A DNA stretch of 64,000 bases. It comes from Aldrovandia affinis. Lineage: Eukaryota > Chordata > Actinopteri > Notacanthiformes > Halosauridae. The stretch's first letter is position 1. Each line of letters starts with the position of its first letter. The stretch spans positions 389,501 to 453,500 of the forward strand of contig JAINUG010000326.1 in the NCBI GenBank assembly GCA_029706075.1. The letters are read 5' to 3'. This document shows, piece after piece, positions 10,836 through 22,366 of this stretch. A program made the position numbers and the translations under genes. A model generated the notes under the pieces. It saw only the letters and a list, made by a program, of their open reading frames with translations. It ran no database searches and was not told the origin of the DNA.

Positions 10836-13710
10836 GGCGTTGCACATTTGCGCACCAGCGTATTGTCCCCTTAAGAATGTTTAATAGGGGAAAATGTCAT
10901 TTCACAGGCCAATAAACATCTGAAAACAGATTTCCCAGATTTTTGAGGATTATCCGTTCGCTTTGATACTTAATTAAAACCTTCAATCTGCGTGCCCCTT
11001 GCTACAGTGGAGCTGTTGCCCCTGCCTTTCAAGTTTGCCTTTAAAGAGAATAACATAATGTTAACTCAGTGGCAAGGTAACACTTCATCACAGAACAGCT
11101 GTGCTTTGTGCATAGTCCATAGGAAATATGTCTCTATGGCACCCTTTTATTGAAAATGAATGACATCTCCCCCCCCCCCCAGCACATATAACAGCTCTCC
11201 AACCATGCCAATATTATGCTATTGTTTGGCTCATAATTATTGCATGAAACATAAAAACAGTAGGCACTGAGGAGAACCCAAGCTCGCTTTATTTACGCGC
11301 GTGAACAGAATCCTCAAAACTGCGATGCTCTGCCATTCCATCGCCACAGACTAACGGGCATCTGTCATGGGTGAAAAGCATCTTTTTCAGGGTTTATTCA
11401 GGGTGCGGACACCACGCTCTTGATAAAGAAGATCCACCCTTTTCGTTCCATCAAACACAGGCATAGTTAGTTTGTTAGCCATGTTCTTTGACTATGCGGA
11501 GGAGACTCGAGTGAGGGGGGGGGTTCTGAGAGTATCCAGTACAGCCAGAATCCTCGGCAACCCGCAGATTGGCATCACCTTCCAGGCCTTGAACAACGCT
11601 TGCAATGGATTCAATTTCGAATCGCAGCCATTCTTTTGAGCAGGGTTGGTTTTTGAGCAGGTTTGGCCAACGCTGAGCCCCTCCCTCACACCCCCTGCGT
11701 CTTTCGATGTCGCCTCAGTGCGGCCTCTCCCTCCTGCATCACAATCCGTCCGTTGACCCGGCCCTTAAAGAAGGGTCCCGCCACGGTGGACATTAAATCG
11801 GAGGTTTCTGCCCCCCGCACGGTGAAAAGTGTGCAACAACAAAAGTGAGGAAGATAACCGATGTCATCATCACAAGCAAGAGGGGGAGGGGGGGGCAGCT
11901 GTCAATCACACAAACCACCATCAATCAAGAAATTTGAATAACTAAACAATCGTTCATAATCAGATGGGGTTTTGTCTCCCCCTTTTAATTGAGGTTGTTG
12001 GAGGCTTGAGCATTGCCAGAGAAAAATAAATAATAATATAAAGAAGAGAAAAAGGCTTCTCCCGAACCATATGGAATTCCGCTTCGCCTTCAGACAGCAG
12101 TTTCGCCCTTCAATCACAGCACAATGCGTAATCACCGGATGTCTTCTTCACAATTCCCCCCCATTTCAATTTGCGACGAAGGGCTGTCACAGGAGACGGG
12201 AGAACAGAATGGCGGTTTTGTTAAAAGACAAGTCTAAGTGACACTTAATTGGAGATGTTCAAGCAGCTTCGGAGCTCAAACACAGTGGATCAATCAAACT
12301 CTGTTCAAACCCCGTTTAAGCTTCTGCAACCATCTTTGGAAGAAAAGGGTAAAAAAACATGATCGCAATGTTTCATCGCAGGTGCAGGACCGAGAGACAG
12401 AATCTGGGTGGCTCTTAACGGGCATGTTTTTTATTCAATGCAAAAAAAAATATCTAGTTTTAAATCAATTGGATATCAGGGACTAGCCAGCTCCGAAGCA
12501 AGCCGACGCCTCGATGAACCACTTGAGACCTACCCTTCGCCTCTTCCCTGTCCGATTCAGTACGCCCCGACCAGACGCTCTGCACAGCACCCCATAACCG
12601 GGCCCTGGGCGAGAGCTTGCTATGATACAGAAAAGAACATCTGTTTTTTTTGTGGGGGGTGGGGGGTTATTTTTTTGCTTCTTCCTCCTCAGTGGGATCC
12701 CCCCCAGCGAAGGAGGGAGGAGGGGTTCACAGATCTTGGTCTGCATATCGGTCTCCTGTTCTGTGGAGGGGCCCGTGTGTGGTTTTCCATTCAGATGGCT
12801 CGCTGCCTCACTCGGTCTCTTTGGAGAAGTCTGTGTTGCCAAGAAGATAATGTGTGTGTGTGTGTGTGTGTGTATAGGGTGGGGGGGGATGAGGGGGTAG
12901 TGTGGGTCTGTGGGAGGGGAGTTGGGCGTGTGGGGGGGACATGACGGAAGGAAGCTCCCAGTGGGTTCTCTTCAGTTCCAGGCCATTACACCTCACTCGT
13001 TGGGACTTTGTTTACAAGGAGCCATAAATAGAGCGTCCTCCCTCTGAAACGCCGTGGAGGAGAGGAGGACGCGAGGGGAATTCACGTCGGGAGTCACGAC
13101 GGAGACGAGCACGCCAAGACGCACATCGAAATGAGCCGGGAGAACGCGGGAGAGGACGGCAACCGAGACGGGGGCCGCTGCGTCTAGGGACCCAAACGCC
13201 AGAGGCCAATCCTCTCGGTCCAAAGGACGGTCTCACAAGGTAGGTCAAACATCTGACTAAAGAGTCAACGCCAGTCAACTGGGGCTTGCCACCTTCCCGT
13301 CTGCCACCTCCTTCGTTCACATTCAAGTCACCTCTCGTAGGAGGAACCAACACGTTTCTTTCAAGAATCCGAAAAACAACCCCACTACGCATTGCATTAC
13401 ATCTCTAATACCAATCACTTGGGTGACCAAACAGCATAATTCCCCACAATAAGAAGCCATACACACAGTGTAACCAAAACCAAAAACGAGAGAAAAAGTA
13501 AAAATGAGTAAGGCACAACAGGAAAAGTGCACAAAGGTGTATGAACCGTTTTCCAGGGGCTTTAAGGTTGCAAAAAGGCAACGTTTACTGGAGGCACACG
13601 GACGAACAGCAATGGTGTGAGCGTCTGCTCACGCACAGTGAAGCGGTCCGACGCGATTCGGCGGTCCACAGGGACCAGCAGAGCAGCGCGCCAGCGTCTA
13701 CTCGGCCTCT

Positions 13711-13790
13711 ACAGATGTTGCAGACGGGCACGGCTGATTGGCTGGGCCTCCACAGATGTTGCAGACTGGCACGGCTGATTGGCTGGGCCC
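13711..13790. repeat. 41-bp tandem duplication carrying CCAAT boxes
   Basis: Two nearly identical units (one mismatch seen over the first 39 bases) start ACAGATGTTGCAGAC and each contains CTGATTGGCTGGG, an inverted CCAAT box (NF-Y type). The near identity shows a recent duplication. Whether it is regulatory is unknown. Confidence 0.85.
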
Positions 13791-14489
13791 AGGTGACAGC
13801 TGGGCAGCTGTTCACAGAGATGGCATCGGGACTGGGAGGGGGTGCTGGAAGGAGTCTCTAGGAACAAGGCAGGCTGTCAAATTTAGCAACGCTGCACGGA
13901 CATCTCCAGGGGAATTCACTACAGAGCTGAAAATCTGAGTGAGCGTGGAGGGGGGGGGGGAGAGGCATCCTCCAGCGTCTCAGCTCCACTCCCAAAAAAC
14001 GACTTATCCGTTTCAATAACACAGTACAAAAACGACGAGCAATATAAAATATAAAAGTCAAATGATTCAAGCCCACAGTGATGCAAACGCACACACCTTA
14101 AATATCTTTTAGAGGTTTACACTAGAAAGTTCTTTTTCCCTCTCCCCCTCAAAAGCAGGAACGATAATTGGGCACAATTATGAGAGGCTACCGGTAGATC
14201 AGGCAGCAGAAACATCAGTGACTGCAGGATGTCAGGGGCTCTGTAAATTGGGGTCAGGCAGAGATAATGTTCCTTCGTGCTGTTATATAAACACTACAGA
14301 GCTTATTACCACCACAGTCACTTTTCCAAACTGTGAAATAGTGAGGACAAAAAATATATAAATTCAAATCGCCGGAACATGTAAAATGTAAGTGGGGCGC
14401 GCAACGCTGAAAAACTTTTGAGAGCTAGTTTCGCATTAATTTCTAAAACCAGACGGACAATTATACTCAACAAGGCTGTTTAATTAAGC

Positions 14490-14960
14490 TTGAGTGGCTG
14501 CTGTCAGTTCGCTACCCGCGCACGAGCGATAGAAAAGCGCTTACCTGTACCATTCGCAGCCTCCGCAACGACCACGCGCAGAAGGAAGGCTCGGTGCGGT
14601 CCGCCAAAAAGCCTTATTTCCCTTAAGCGGGCGGGACAATTCATTACGCCATTAAGGGTCAGCGATTCCTTCAACTCAATAAAAATGTTAATAAAACTAA
14701 GAGCTCGGGAAAAGAGCCGAGGCCTGGGTCGTCCGCCCCCACAGCCCCCCCTTTGGGACATTCACACGGGGGGACTTCATCTAATGATCTCGCCCGCCAT
14801 CTCCGCCGGGCCGGCGCGGAAGGCCCCCACAGTTCCCAGATAAAACGGCCCTGTGCCACAGATTAATCCAGGATGACCTCTGGCGATTGGCCGCCCTGCG
14901 AGGGAAGGCGGATGACGGCGCCTTCGGGAAAATACAATCAACCGTGCAGTACAGGCATAA
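14490..14960. promoter_or_regulatory. Candidate highly conserved non-coding block
   Basis: Two neighbouring repeat-free blocks. The first (about 14590-14705) has TTCATTACGCCATTAAGGG and ATGTTAATAAAACTAAGAG. The second (about 14815-14950) has CAGATTAATCCAGGATGACC, a TAATCC homeodomain (Otx/bicoid) core. The texture matches ultraconserved elements near vertebrate developmental genes, but no alignment was possible. On the minus strand GTACAG|GTAAGC at 14541-14550 is a strong splice-donor sequence, so an alternative is a minus-strand exon. The open frame before it is not protein-like to my eye. Confidence 0.35.
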
Positions 14961-14962
14961 AT

Positions 14963-15040
14963 TAGAGAGAGAGAGAGAGGAAAAAAAAAGAAAAGGGAAT
15001 ATAAACTCAAATAAATAAATAAATGAATGAATGAATAAAA
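14963..15040. repeat. GA tract followed by AAAT/AATG tetranucleotide repeat
   Basis: GA repeats at 14963-14980, then A-rich sequence, then (AAAT)n changing to (GAAT)n at 15008-15040. Confidence 0.85.
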
Positions 15041-16065
15041 CTACCAGTAATCGTTCGGTTGGGGTCACGGGGGCCTTTGCATCCCCCAGTAATGTAGGAC
15101 CCTCAAGCACCCCCCACCACCCCCCTCACCCTCACCAAATCTGTTACCCAGCAAAAAAAAAAAACTCCCCACCCCACCCAAATAAATTAAAAGACCCATT
15201 AGGCAGATTTCAAAAGATGGCAGCCAGCTTATAATTATGCATGACATCTTTGGGAGATAAAAAGTGATTACTGTGGATGCAGGGGGTGGGGGCGAAAAAT
15301 TGCTTAGCAACCAGTCATTATCCCTGGGAGTGGAGCGAGGTGACCGACCATCCGTCTAACTCGGGTCCCCTTCCCCTGCCCTGCCGCCCGCTCCCCCTCC
15401 GCTCCCTCCCGACCAAATACAAACAGAGATAAAGAACGCCGCAATCGCTCTTGACACACAAATAGGTTAACACAATAAAGCCGGCTTTGCCTGGCTCACT
15501 CGAGGGAGGAAAGCAATTCCACCAGCCAGGAGGTAATAAAACAGGGCTGAGAGAGAGAGAGAGAGAGAAAGGGAGAGGGAGAGGGAGAGAGGCAGAGATG
15601 GAGGGGGGAGTGAGTGAGAGTGAGAGAGTGTGTTTGTGTATGTGTGTGTGCGCTTGCACATCCGCGTGTGTCTTCGAGCTCGCGTTCCCAAGTTTCTGCA
15701 TATGAGCAGGAGGTAGGCTTGTAGGGGCTGGCGAGCCGCAGGGTGCAATATCGCAGCGATTCTGTACCCTCCGACGCGAGTAATAACGGAGGAAAATGAA
15801 GGAAATTCCTGCCCACTGGCAGCTCAGGGATGAGGAGTGGGTCATAAACGAGCGACAGTCCTTCTCTCCTCTCCCCCTCGGTCGCCGGCTGCTGGGAGAG
15901 GGAGGGGAAAAATGAAATTAAACAGTACAAAAAAATAAACTAGAAAACGTCCCCTTCACAAACACACACGCGCACGCACGCACGCACGCGAGCACGTAAA
16001 CCCGGCCAGGCTACAAAGCCGGTAGGTGAGCCGAACACGCTCCTCTGTGCGTTTTTTCCGCTTGC
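15041..16065. other. Non-coding with GA/GT and CACG repeats
   Basis: No gene. A GA tract at 15548-15595 grades into GAGT and GT repeats to about 15653, and CA/GCAC repeats occur at 15961-15990. Overlapping Ser/Leu-rich ORFs on both strands across the GA tract are artefacts. Confidence 0.55.
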
Positions 16066-16740
16066 CACCGGAGGCTGGGAGCTATGAGGCTGGCAATAAC
16101 AGATAGGAATCTCTGGAGTTTTATTAAATCATGTTGCCATGTTCGAAAGGGGAGAGGAATGGCTTTGGCAATTACAGCACAGTCTCCATTGTTTTCTCCA
16201 CTCGGTGGAAATTCCATTACCTTACAGTATGCCACCAGAATGGGGTAACAGTTTCTCTTCATCATAGCCAGCAACGGTAGACGGCAAGTGAGTCACCCCC
16301 AGTAAGTGGTATCCATTCACTATTGACATCCCCCCTGCCCCCGCAACCCCCAGCCCCCATTGTTGCAATCCTGATGTCTGAAAACACGCGCAGGCATTCA
16401 AAATAGCCACACACAAAAAAAACGCCCAAATTGCATTCTGCGGCTCATTTTAGCACAGTTGCAATGCAATTATACACAGCGAACCCTGATCCATTAACTC
16501 CACTAGAACCCATTTACCATACCATTGACAGAATAGGCTAATATTTTCCCCGGAGCCATTCACCGCCTCCATTACTTGCATACATCTGCTGATATGTACA
16601 GAACAGCGAGGGCTTCCATTGTGAAATGCTGTCGGAGCAAACAAACTTGTACGCCTGGGGGGAATAGAAATGGGAGGGGAATTAACTAACGCCGGCCCAT
16701 AATAATTTAGACCACAGCACATCCATTCATAGTCATGGTC
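16066..16740. promoter_or_regulatory. Candidate conserved non-coding block
   Basis: About 670 bases almost free of simple repeats (apart from a C-rich interval at 16328-16360). They contain TTTTATTAAATCATG, GGCAATTACAGCACAG, TTGCAATGCAATTATAC and CATAATAATTTAGACC. Evenly mixed composition and many AT homeodomain-type cores suggest enhancer DNA. Several ORFs of 60-90 codons read off the minus strand but show no domain. Confidence 0.3.
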
Positions 16741-19346
16741 GATTCTTTAACCGGCGGTTGAGGGGAAGGAAAAAAAAATCCACCGTTGGTGGAAAAGAAA
16801 ACAAAGAAATAACTTTTTATCCGTTTTCCTGACACTATCGAATGTTACGGGTTCCCCGAGAAAGGGGGCATCGGGGATCTACGAATTTCAGAGACGTTAC
16901 AGAAGAACATCCACCCACCCCCTGTACCCCGACAGTCAGACAGGGCAGAGTATTAGGACGAGCAGAAAGATCGATATTCCCCCGCCTCCTCTCGATCTAC
17001 AGTCTGAACGCCTCCTTTACAAGAGCGGGAGACATGTGAGGAGGGCCTTAGATCATCTGAGCCGCAGCAGCGGAGAAGGGCCTTCTCCTCTCCCCTGGAT
17101 CCCCTTTCAGCTCGCGCTGGCTCACAGCCTAGTGCACCTTCATGGTGAGCCGGGTCCTGCCATCAAAGAGAACGGGGCCATCGTAGCAAGTACACCCCCC
17201 CCCTGTGAAACGCAGCTCGCTCTAGCGAACGAAACCTCGTGGAGATTAAGGGAGGGGGCGGTGAAGGCTCGCACCTCCAGCTCCACCACATCTCAAAGCG
17301 AGATCTTCTTCAACAGCTGCGGAGAATCTGACGGTCGGTGGGGGTAGGGGGTTGCACGTTTGCAGCGCGGCTACGCAGAAAGGGATTATGCACACAGAGC
17401 CGCAACTTCAAAACATCCACCCCTCAGGCTCCAAAAGAGAAACAACTGGCAACAAGGAGTGGGAGTCGCTGGAATAAAAAGCAGTGCATTTTCAAGTATC
17501 TGAGAGCAAAAAGGAGAATAAGAAAGAGAAACGCTTCACAAGAGTCCAGGCTTGTACACGGTTCTGTGGCTTCTCAGAGTACAGCGCAACTTCAAAACCG
17601 TACACGCACACGCATGCATATTTATGCGCGCACGCATGCCGTAGCCGGAGCCGGCCGTGTGACTCTCAGGCCAGCTCTTCGGGCTCTTTGACAGACAAGC
17701 GTGAGGCGTGCAGCAGCGCACCCACATCAACCCACGGCCGTCGCTCGCTCCCGCCTCTTCCTGCCCCCTCCTGAAGATCAATGGCACCTCATGCGTTTCC
17801 TCCGCGTCCTACAGAACGCCCCCGGTCCCAGGATACTGATGCGATCGTGACGGCAGAGGCGTCTGCATCGTCTTCAAAGGAAAGCCATTTGCTCTCAACC
17901 AATCCCCTTCCTTCGTTTCATTTGAGTTTCATTTGACGCCAACGTCTCCACACTTCTCGGGTCGGTTAGCGAGGAAACCGTGCGCGGCCTGGGCGTGTCA
18001 CTGTCATTTGCACCCCGTTTAAGTCGGAGTTATCCTGCAACCCAGTGTGGCTGCAGTCCATTACTGTGATGGAGAAGGGCCTCGCAACCTGATATCACCC
18101 CCCCAATCAGTTTTGGAGCCCCAGAGGTACGACAGAGGGAGAATCTGTCGTGGACGATTAGCAAAACAGACGCCCTAGCATCTCCTTCCAGAGCGCCCTT
18201 TACAGCTGCGACTGTGGCTACAACTCGGCTACAACTCTGAACGTATCCTCCTTCTGCGCTTTGCTCTTCTAAACCAACGCTGCATGGTGGGGGGGGGGTG
18301 ATCATATTAAATAAATAAACCAAGAAGAAAGAATTTGAAATGAGATTACTTCATTTCAGGATACCGCTCAACGTCACCCCGGAAGAAACCAGCGGAAATC
18401 TATCATCCTGACAATCATAATGCCACGTGGGACGCATCCATTTTCAGCCAAAAGGAAACGCTTTGATGCTCGGTGTCCTGAAGGACTGACAGCCAGCCCC
18501 AGTTTCGATCCTCTGGGATTTTGCCTCTCCACAAGAAGCAGGAACACTTCCCAGAAGCGATCTGTTCTTTTTAAAAAAATTTTATTCCCCCGCTTTTTAA
18601 AAAAGAAAAAAAAAATCTGCTAATCTCAAGACAGGCCCGTAAGGGCTGTTTGGAAGTTAGCAAAGCAGCGATAATGGCATCCAAAACGCCTGCCACATGC
18701 CACATCCAAGCGAGCGGCTTGAATAAAATGGAATACGCCATTGTCTCCGAGAGTCCTGGGAATGCTCGCCTGAAAAGAATCAAACAGACACGTCGCCACA
18801 CTTGTCACTCCCCATAATGAAGATCCCTTCCCATTGGAAGCTGACAATGATGTTCAGCCCCCAAAAAAACACTACAAGAGCCGCCACCGCTTATACAGAT
18901 TCTACTGTGGTCACATTAGGTTAACACCTGTTAGTCACATTACTCGGGGAGAAAGGACGGTAATCCAGGATCCAGGACATGAATGACTAGGAACGGGGAC
19001 AAGGCACAGGACTTGGGACAATGGCACAACATGCCAGCCCCCGCCAGTAACCCCCCGCCTGTGTGCTCCTCGCATCCTCACTAAACGGACAGCACAGAAC
19101 AGCCAAACGCTCGAATCCTTCTCTGTACACATTAACACACGAAAAATAAAAAGATGGAAATTCTTCCCCCCCACCTCCCCTCCCTGTTTCTTGAATGGCT
19201 TCATTTAACCAGGAACACGTCCGGAGCCTTGCAAAGAATCCATTACAGATCATACGAGCGAGACGAAATGTACCCTTTCAGTGTAAACACAGAGTGTGCG
19301 GGGCTTTGTGCAAACAGCGGCGTCTGTGTGAAGCACCGGGAGGGAG

Positions 19347-19384
<38 letters not shown>

Positions 19385-22324
19385 TGTGTGTGTGTGTGGG
19401 GTGGTGGGTACTCCAGCAGCTGGCTGTCAGGTGAAGGCCACGAGAAGGCCAGGCTGAAGCCCTGAGCTCAGGTGAGAGACAGGCCCAGGAGGCTGGGGGG
19501 GGAAGCAGAGGGCACCGCCCCCGCATCCCCCCTCCACAGTCACCTGCCAGCACACTGGCCTCCCGCTGCCACGGACCTCCCTCCCACAGGAGCGGCCTCT
19601 ATCCCACAGAGCACAGCATGCGCCGCTTCAAAAATAAAACAGCCACTACAAAGTCTGGAAACACCCGCTTATAGAAGGAAGAGAAAACCCACACACACGC
19701 AATTCAAGTGCTTGCATTCTGCGCTGCCTTAAATTGTCATTCTTTCCTAAAGAAACAAAACAACAAGCCAAAAAACCCACTAATTTGTGAAATGTAAGAT
19801 GTGTACAGATTATGGAAATCTTGTATACACTGGGTTCAATACCATTTAAAATATAAAGAAATAAAAATAAAAGGAATGTTTTTAAGGACAGAAAACAAAA
19901 TGTACAAACAGTATGAACAGAGCAATATTAATTATTATTATTATTATTAATTATTATTAATAATAATTTCACTCTGGACTGTCTGGAAACAATTTGGGTG
20001 CATTTGGCAATTTGGGAGCAGAGAAGAAAAAAGAAAAAAGTTCAAGGACACAGCTAAGGACAGACAAAAAGACAAGGCTTCCACTCAGGAGACCCAACTC
20101 TGCTGGTTGGGGGAGGGACAGATTCCAACAGATATGAAAGTCCGGGGATAACGTGCTGGTGCAACAGCACAGGGGGAGAGGGTGTGAGGGGCTGGGGGTA
20201 TTGGCTGGCCCTTGGGGGGGCGGACATTGGGCCAACCGGCACATGTCATAAGGTGACGACGCGGGACAGGCAGAAAAACAGAGCGGAGAGCACGGGAGGC
20301 CCCAGACCACACGGGGGGGACAAGAGGGAAGGAGGCAGAGCGTGAAGGAACAAGAGCAGGGGAAATTAGAAGTGCAGCTTCACTAAAAGAGATCTGTGAG
20401 CAGACCTTACCATTTGGTGGATTGCCATTTTTAATAATAATATATTCACCGAATCATTATATCGCCATCAATCAATCAAATTCAAATTTGTTTCGTTTTA
20501 GGGTGCCCTTTCTGGAGGAAAAGCCTCGGTTCGTATCGCGTGGAGAAAAAAAATTATATACATCTTCCCAATGTCAGCTCTGTCCTTCAACCTTCTTGGT
20601 TTAACTGCCAAAAACGGATACCTCTGAAAATGGAAGAAGGGGGGAATTTCACACTCATTAATTTGTATTTAAATTGCATTAGGCTTGCAATCTCGCAGAG
20701 TGATGCACTGTCAAGCCAAGATTCTTTACCACAACCACTCAAACCACATGAACTCGACAGCACTATGAGATAAGACCAGTCAGGCTAATTAGCTGTCAGC
20801 CCAAGATATATTAATATAAGTCACTTCCTGGGAAAAACTGCAATTACTTCACATTTAATTGCAAAGTAAGACTGCAAGGCCAATGTGTTTATTTACAGAC
20901 TTGCAGCTTTTAAGGGGGCAGCGTTGAGTCATAGCAAGGAGGAGGAAAAAGCAGTGGAGAGAGCAAGAAACAAAACAACAAACAACAAAAAAGCTAGAGG
21001 TAATTCAGTAAGCATTCCGGATACCCTATGGTCGAAAAACATCACATTGAGCTAAGGCCACTGTCAGGCTGGGGGAGGTGTAATTTGTTTAGGAAAGAAA
21101 CAGCCACATAGCTAATACGGGCACAATTTGTTCAGCGGGTCATAAATGTACAGTGCGGGAGTAAATGAGGCGACCCCCCGCCCCCAGGTGAAGCTGCAAC
21201 CGCGGCCTCATACATCACCGGATGTTTTATTCAATGGAACAGAGCCGGCAGTGTGGCAGGTGTTGTCACCGATGACGAGAGGTGCCGGCACCTCCATACC
21301 GAGGACCCCGCTCGATTCAATGTCACCTCCGCGCGTGCCAAGCCCTCGGGTACAGCAGCGGGAAGAGAGGCTTTCTGAGTGATAACTGACGTCTTGGAAC
21401 GCAAACCAACTGGCACAGCGGCGCCATTAAGTTCAGCAACAGAGAGAAGGGGACAATCACCCCGTAGAGAGCCCCAGCTCGTTTCCCGGAAAGAATGAAT
21501 AATTCCGAAAAATAATAGTTGAAATGTTTTTTGTAAAATAAAGCCTACAAAAAATCATTCAATACCATGAAAGCGCAAAAACGATACAACGATTGAATGG
21601 AATTAATCAAATATGCTGAAATGAATAATAAGCAAACGATTTAAGAGTTGGAAGTTAAAATAAGAAGAGGAAAAATGTTGCTGATGGAACAAAAAAAAAG
21701 ATAAGGTGGTAAAATCCGAGTAGAAAAAACGGGATGACCGAGCAGTCTTCACCACGTTTCACTGTGAAGCAAGGACGTTTCACAGCAGTTACAAGAGCTT
21801 AAAAAATGAAAATCGCGAGTGGATACTGTCGCAATCGACCTCATAAGACTTAAGTTGTAAAAACAATTTAGCAATGAAAGACTGGGTTGTATAAAAACAC
21901 AAAACACACACGAATAAACTTTCAGTAAAATGACTAAATTATGTTAAATGTAGTGGTTCATTTTTTCCCCGAAAATGCTCACAAACGGCTGTTCTTAATC
22001 ATTCAGAAATTAGTTATATGCCTGGTAACCACTACAGGTATTTGTTTTCCAAGTAGGCTAAACAGTCCATTCAAAATACACTTACAGCAAAAAACGATAC
22101 AACTTCAAAGGTCATTCGTTTCCGAATCGCAAACCCATCCCCTCGTCATAGAAAAAGGCAAACAATACCTACTTCTCACAATCACCCATAATAGCAGCAG
22201 AAATAATTATCCTTATGCAACGTATCAATAAATTGGACAGGACATTTCGAACCATTGTTTTTTTTAAAGAATACTCAAAGTGCATTCCCATTGGGACCAC
22301 ATGTACTGAAAAATGAATGCATTC
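16741..22324. other. Non-coding, no gene recognised
   Basis: Mixed sequence with chance ORFs of 60-117 codons, none recognisable. It contains GT tracts at 19349-19398, an ATT/AAT palindromic run at 19925-19970 and a C-rich minus-strand segment near 20.2 kb. Around 20.4-20.9 and 21.5-22.2 kb it is AT-rich with TTAATTTG and TTTAATTGC cores, possibly regulatory. Confidence 0.45.
19349..19398. repeat. GT microsatellite, interrupted
   Basis: Fifteen GT units, then GAGAGA, then about eight more GT units. Confidence 0.9.
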
Positions 22325-22325
22325 A

Positions 22326-22366
22326 CTACTGTAAGTCGCTTTGGATAAAAGCGTCTGCTACATGGC
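22326..22366 (+). repeat. L2-clade LINE/SINE 3' tail fragment
   Basis: TGTAAGTCGCTTTGGATAAA continues into AGCGTCTGCTA. The inverted CGCTTT/AAAGCG pair around a GGATA loop is the 3' stem-loop recognised by eel UnaL2-type reverse transcriptase and shared by many fish SINEs. Only the tail is left, with no tRNA head upstream, so it is a truncated copy. Confidence 0.8.

Larger units (their letters stand above)
8827..14489. other. Non-coding with many simple repeats
   Basis: No exon or transposon recognised. It holds a TG tract at 9465-9488, a CCCCAC-rich run at 9890-9925, tandem repeats at 10198-10271 and 13711-13790 (listed separately), adjacent poly-A runs at 10789-10810 and 10816-10835, and a TG tract at 12851-12874. 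GC-rich islands near 9.58-9.70 and 13.0-13.2 kb give overlapping chance ORFs on both strands. Confidence 0.5.

Noticed and set aside
12408..12944. 178-codon plus-strand ORF
   Set aside because: Runs through GT and G-rich repeats with overlapping ORFs in all frames. No family resemblance.
15318..15845. 175-codon minus-strand ORF
   Set aside because: Its centre is the GA microsatellite read as Ser/Leu/Pro repeats.
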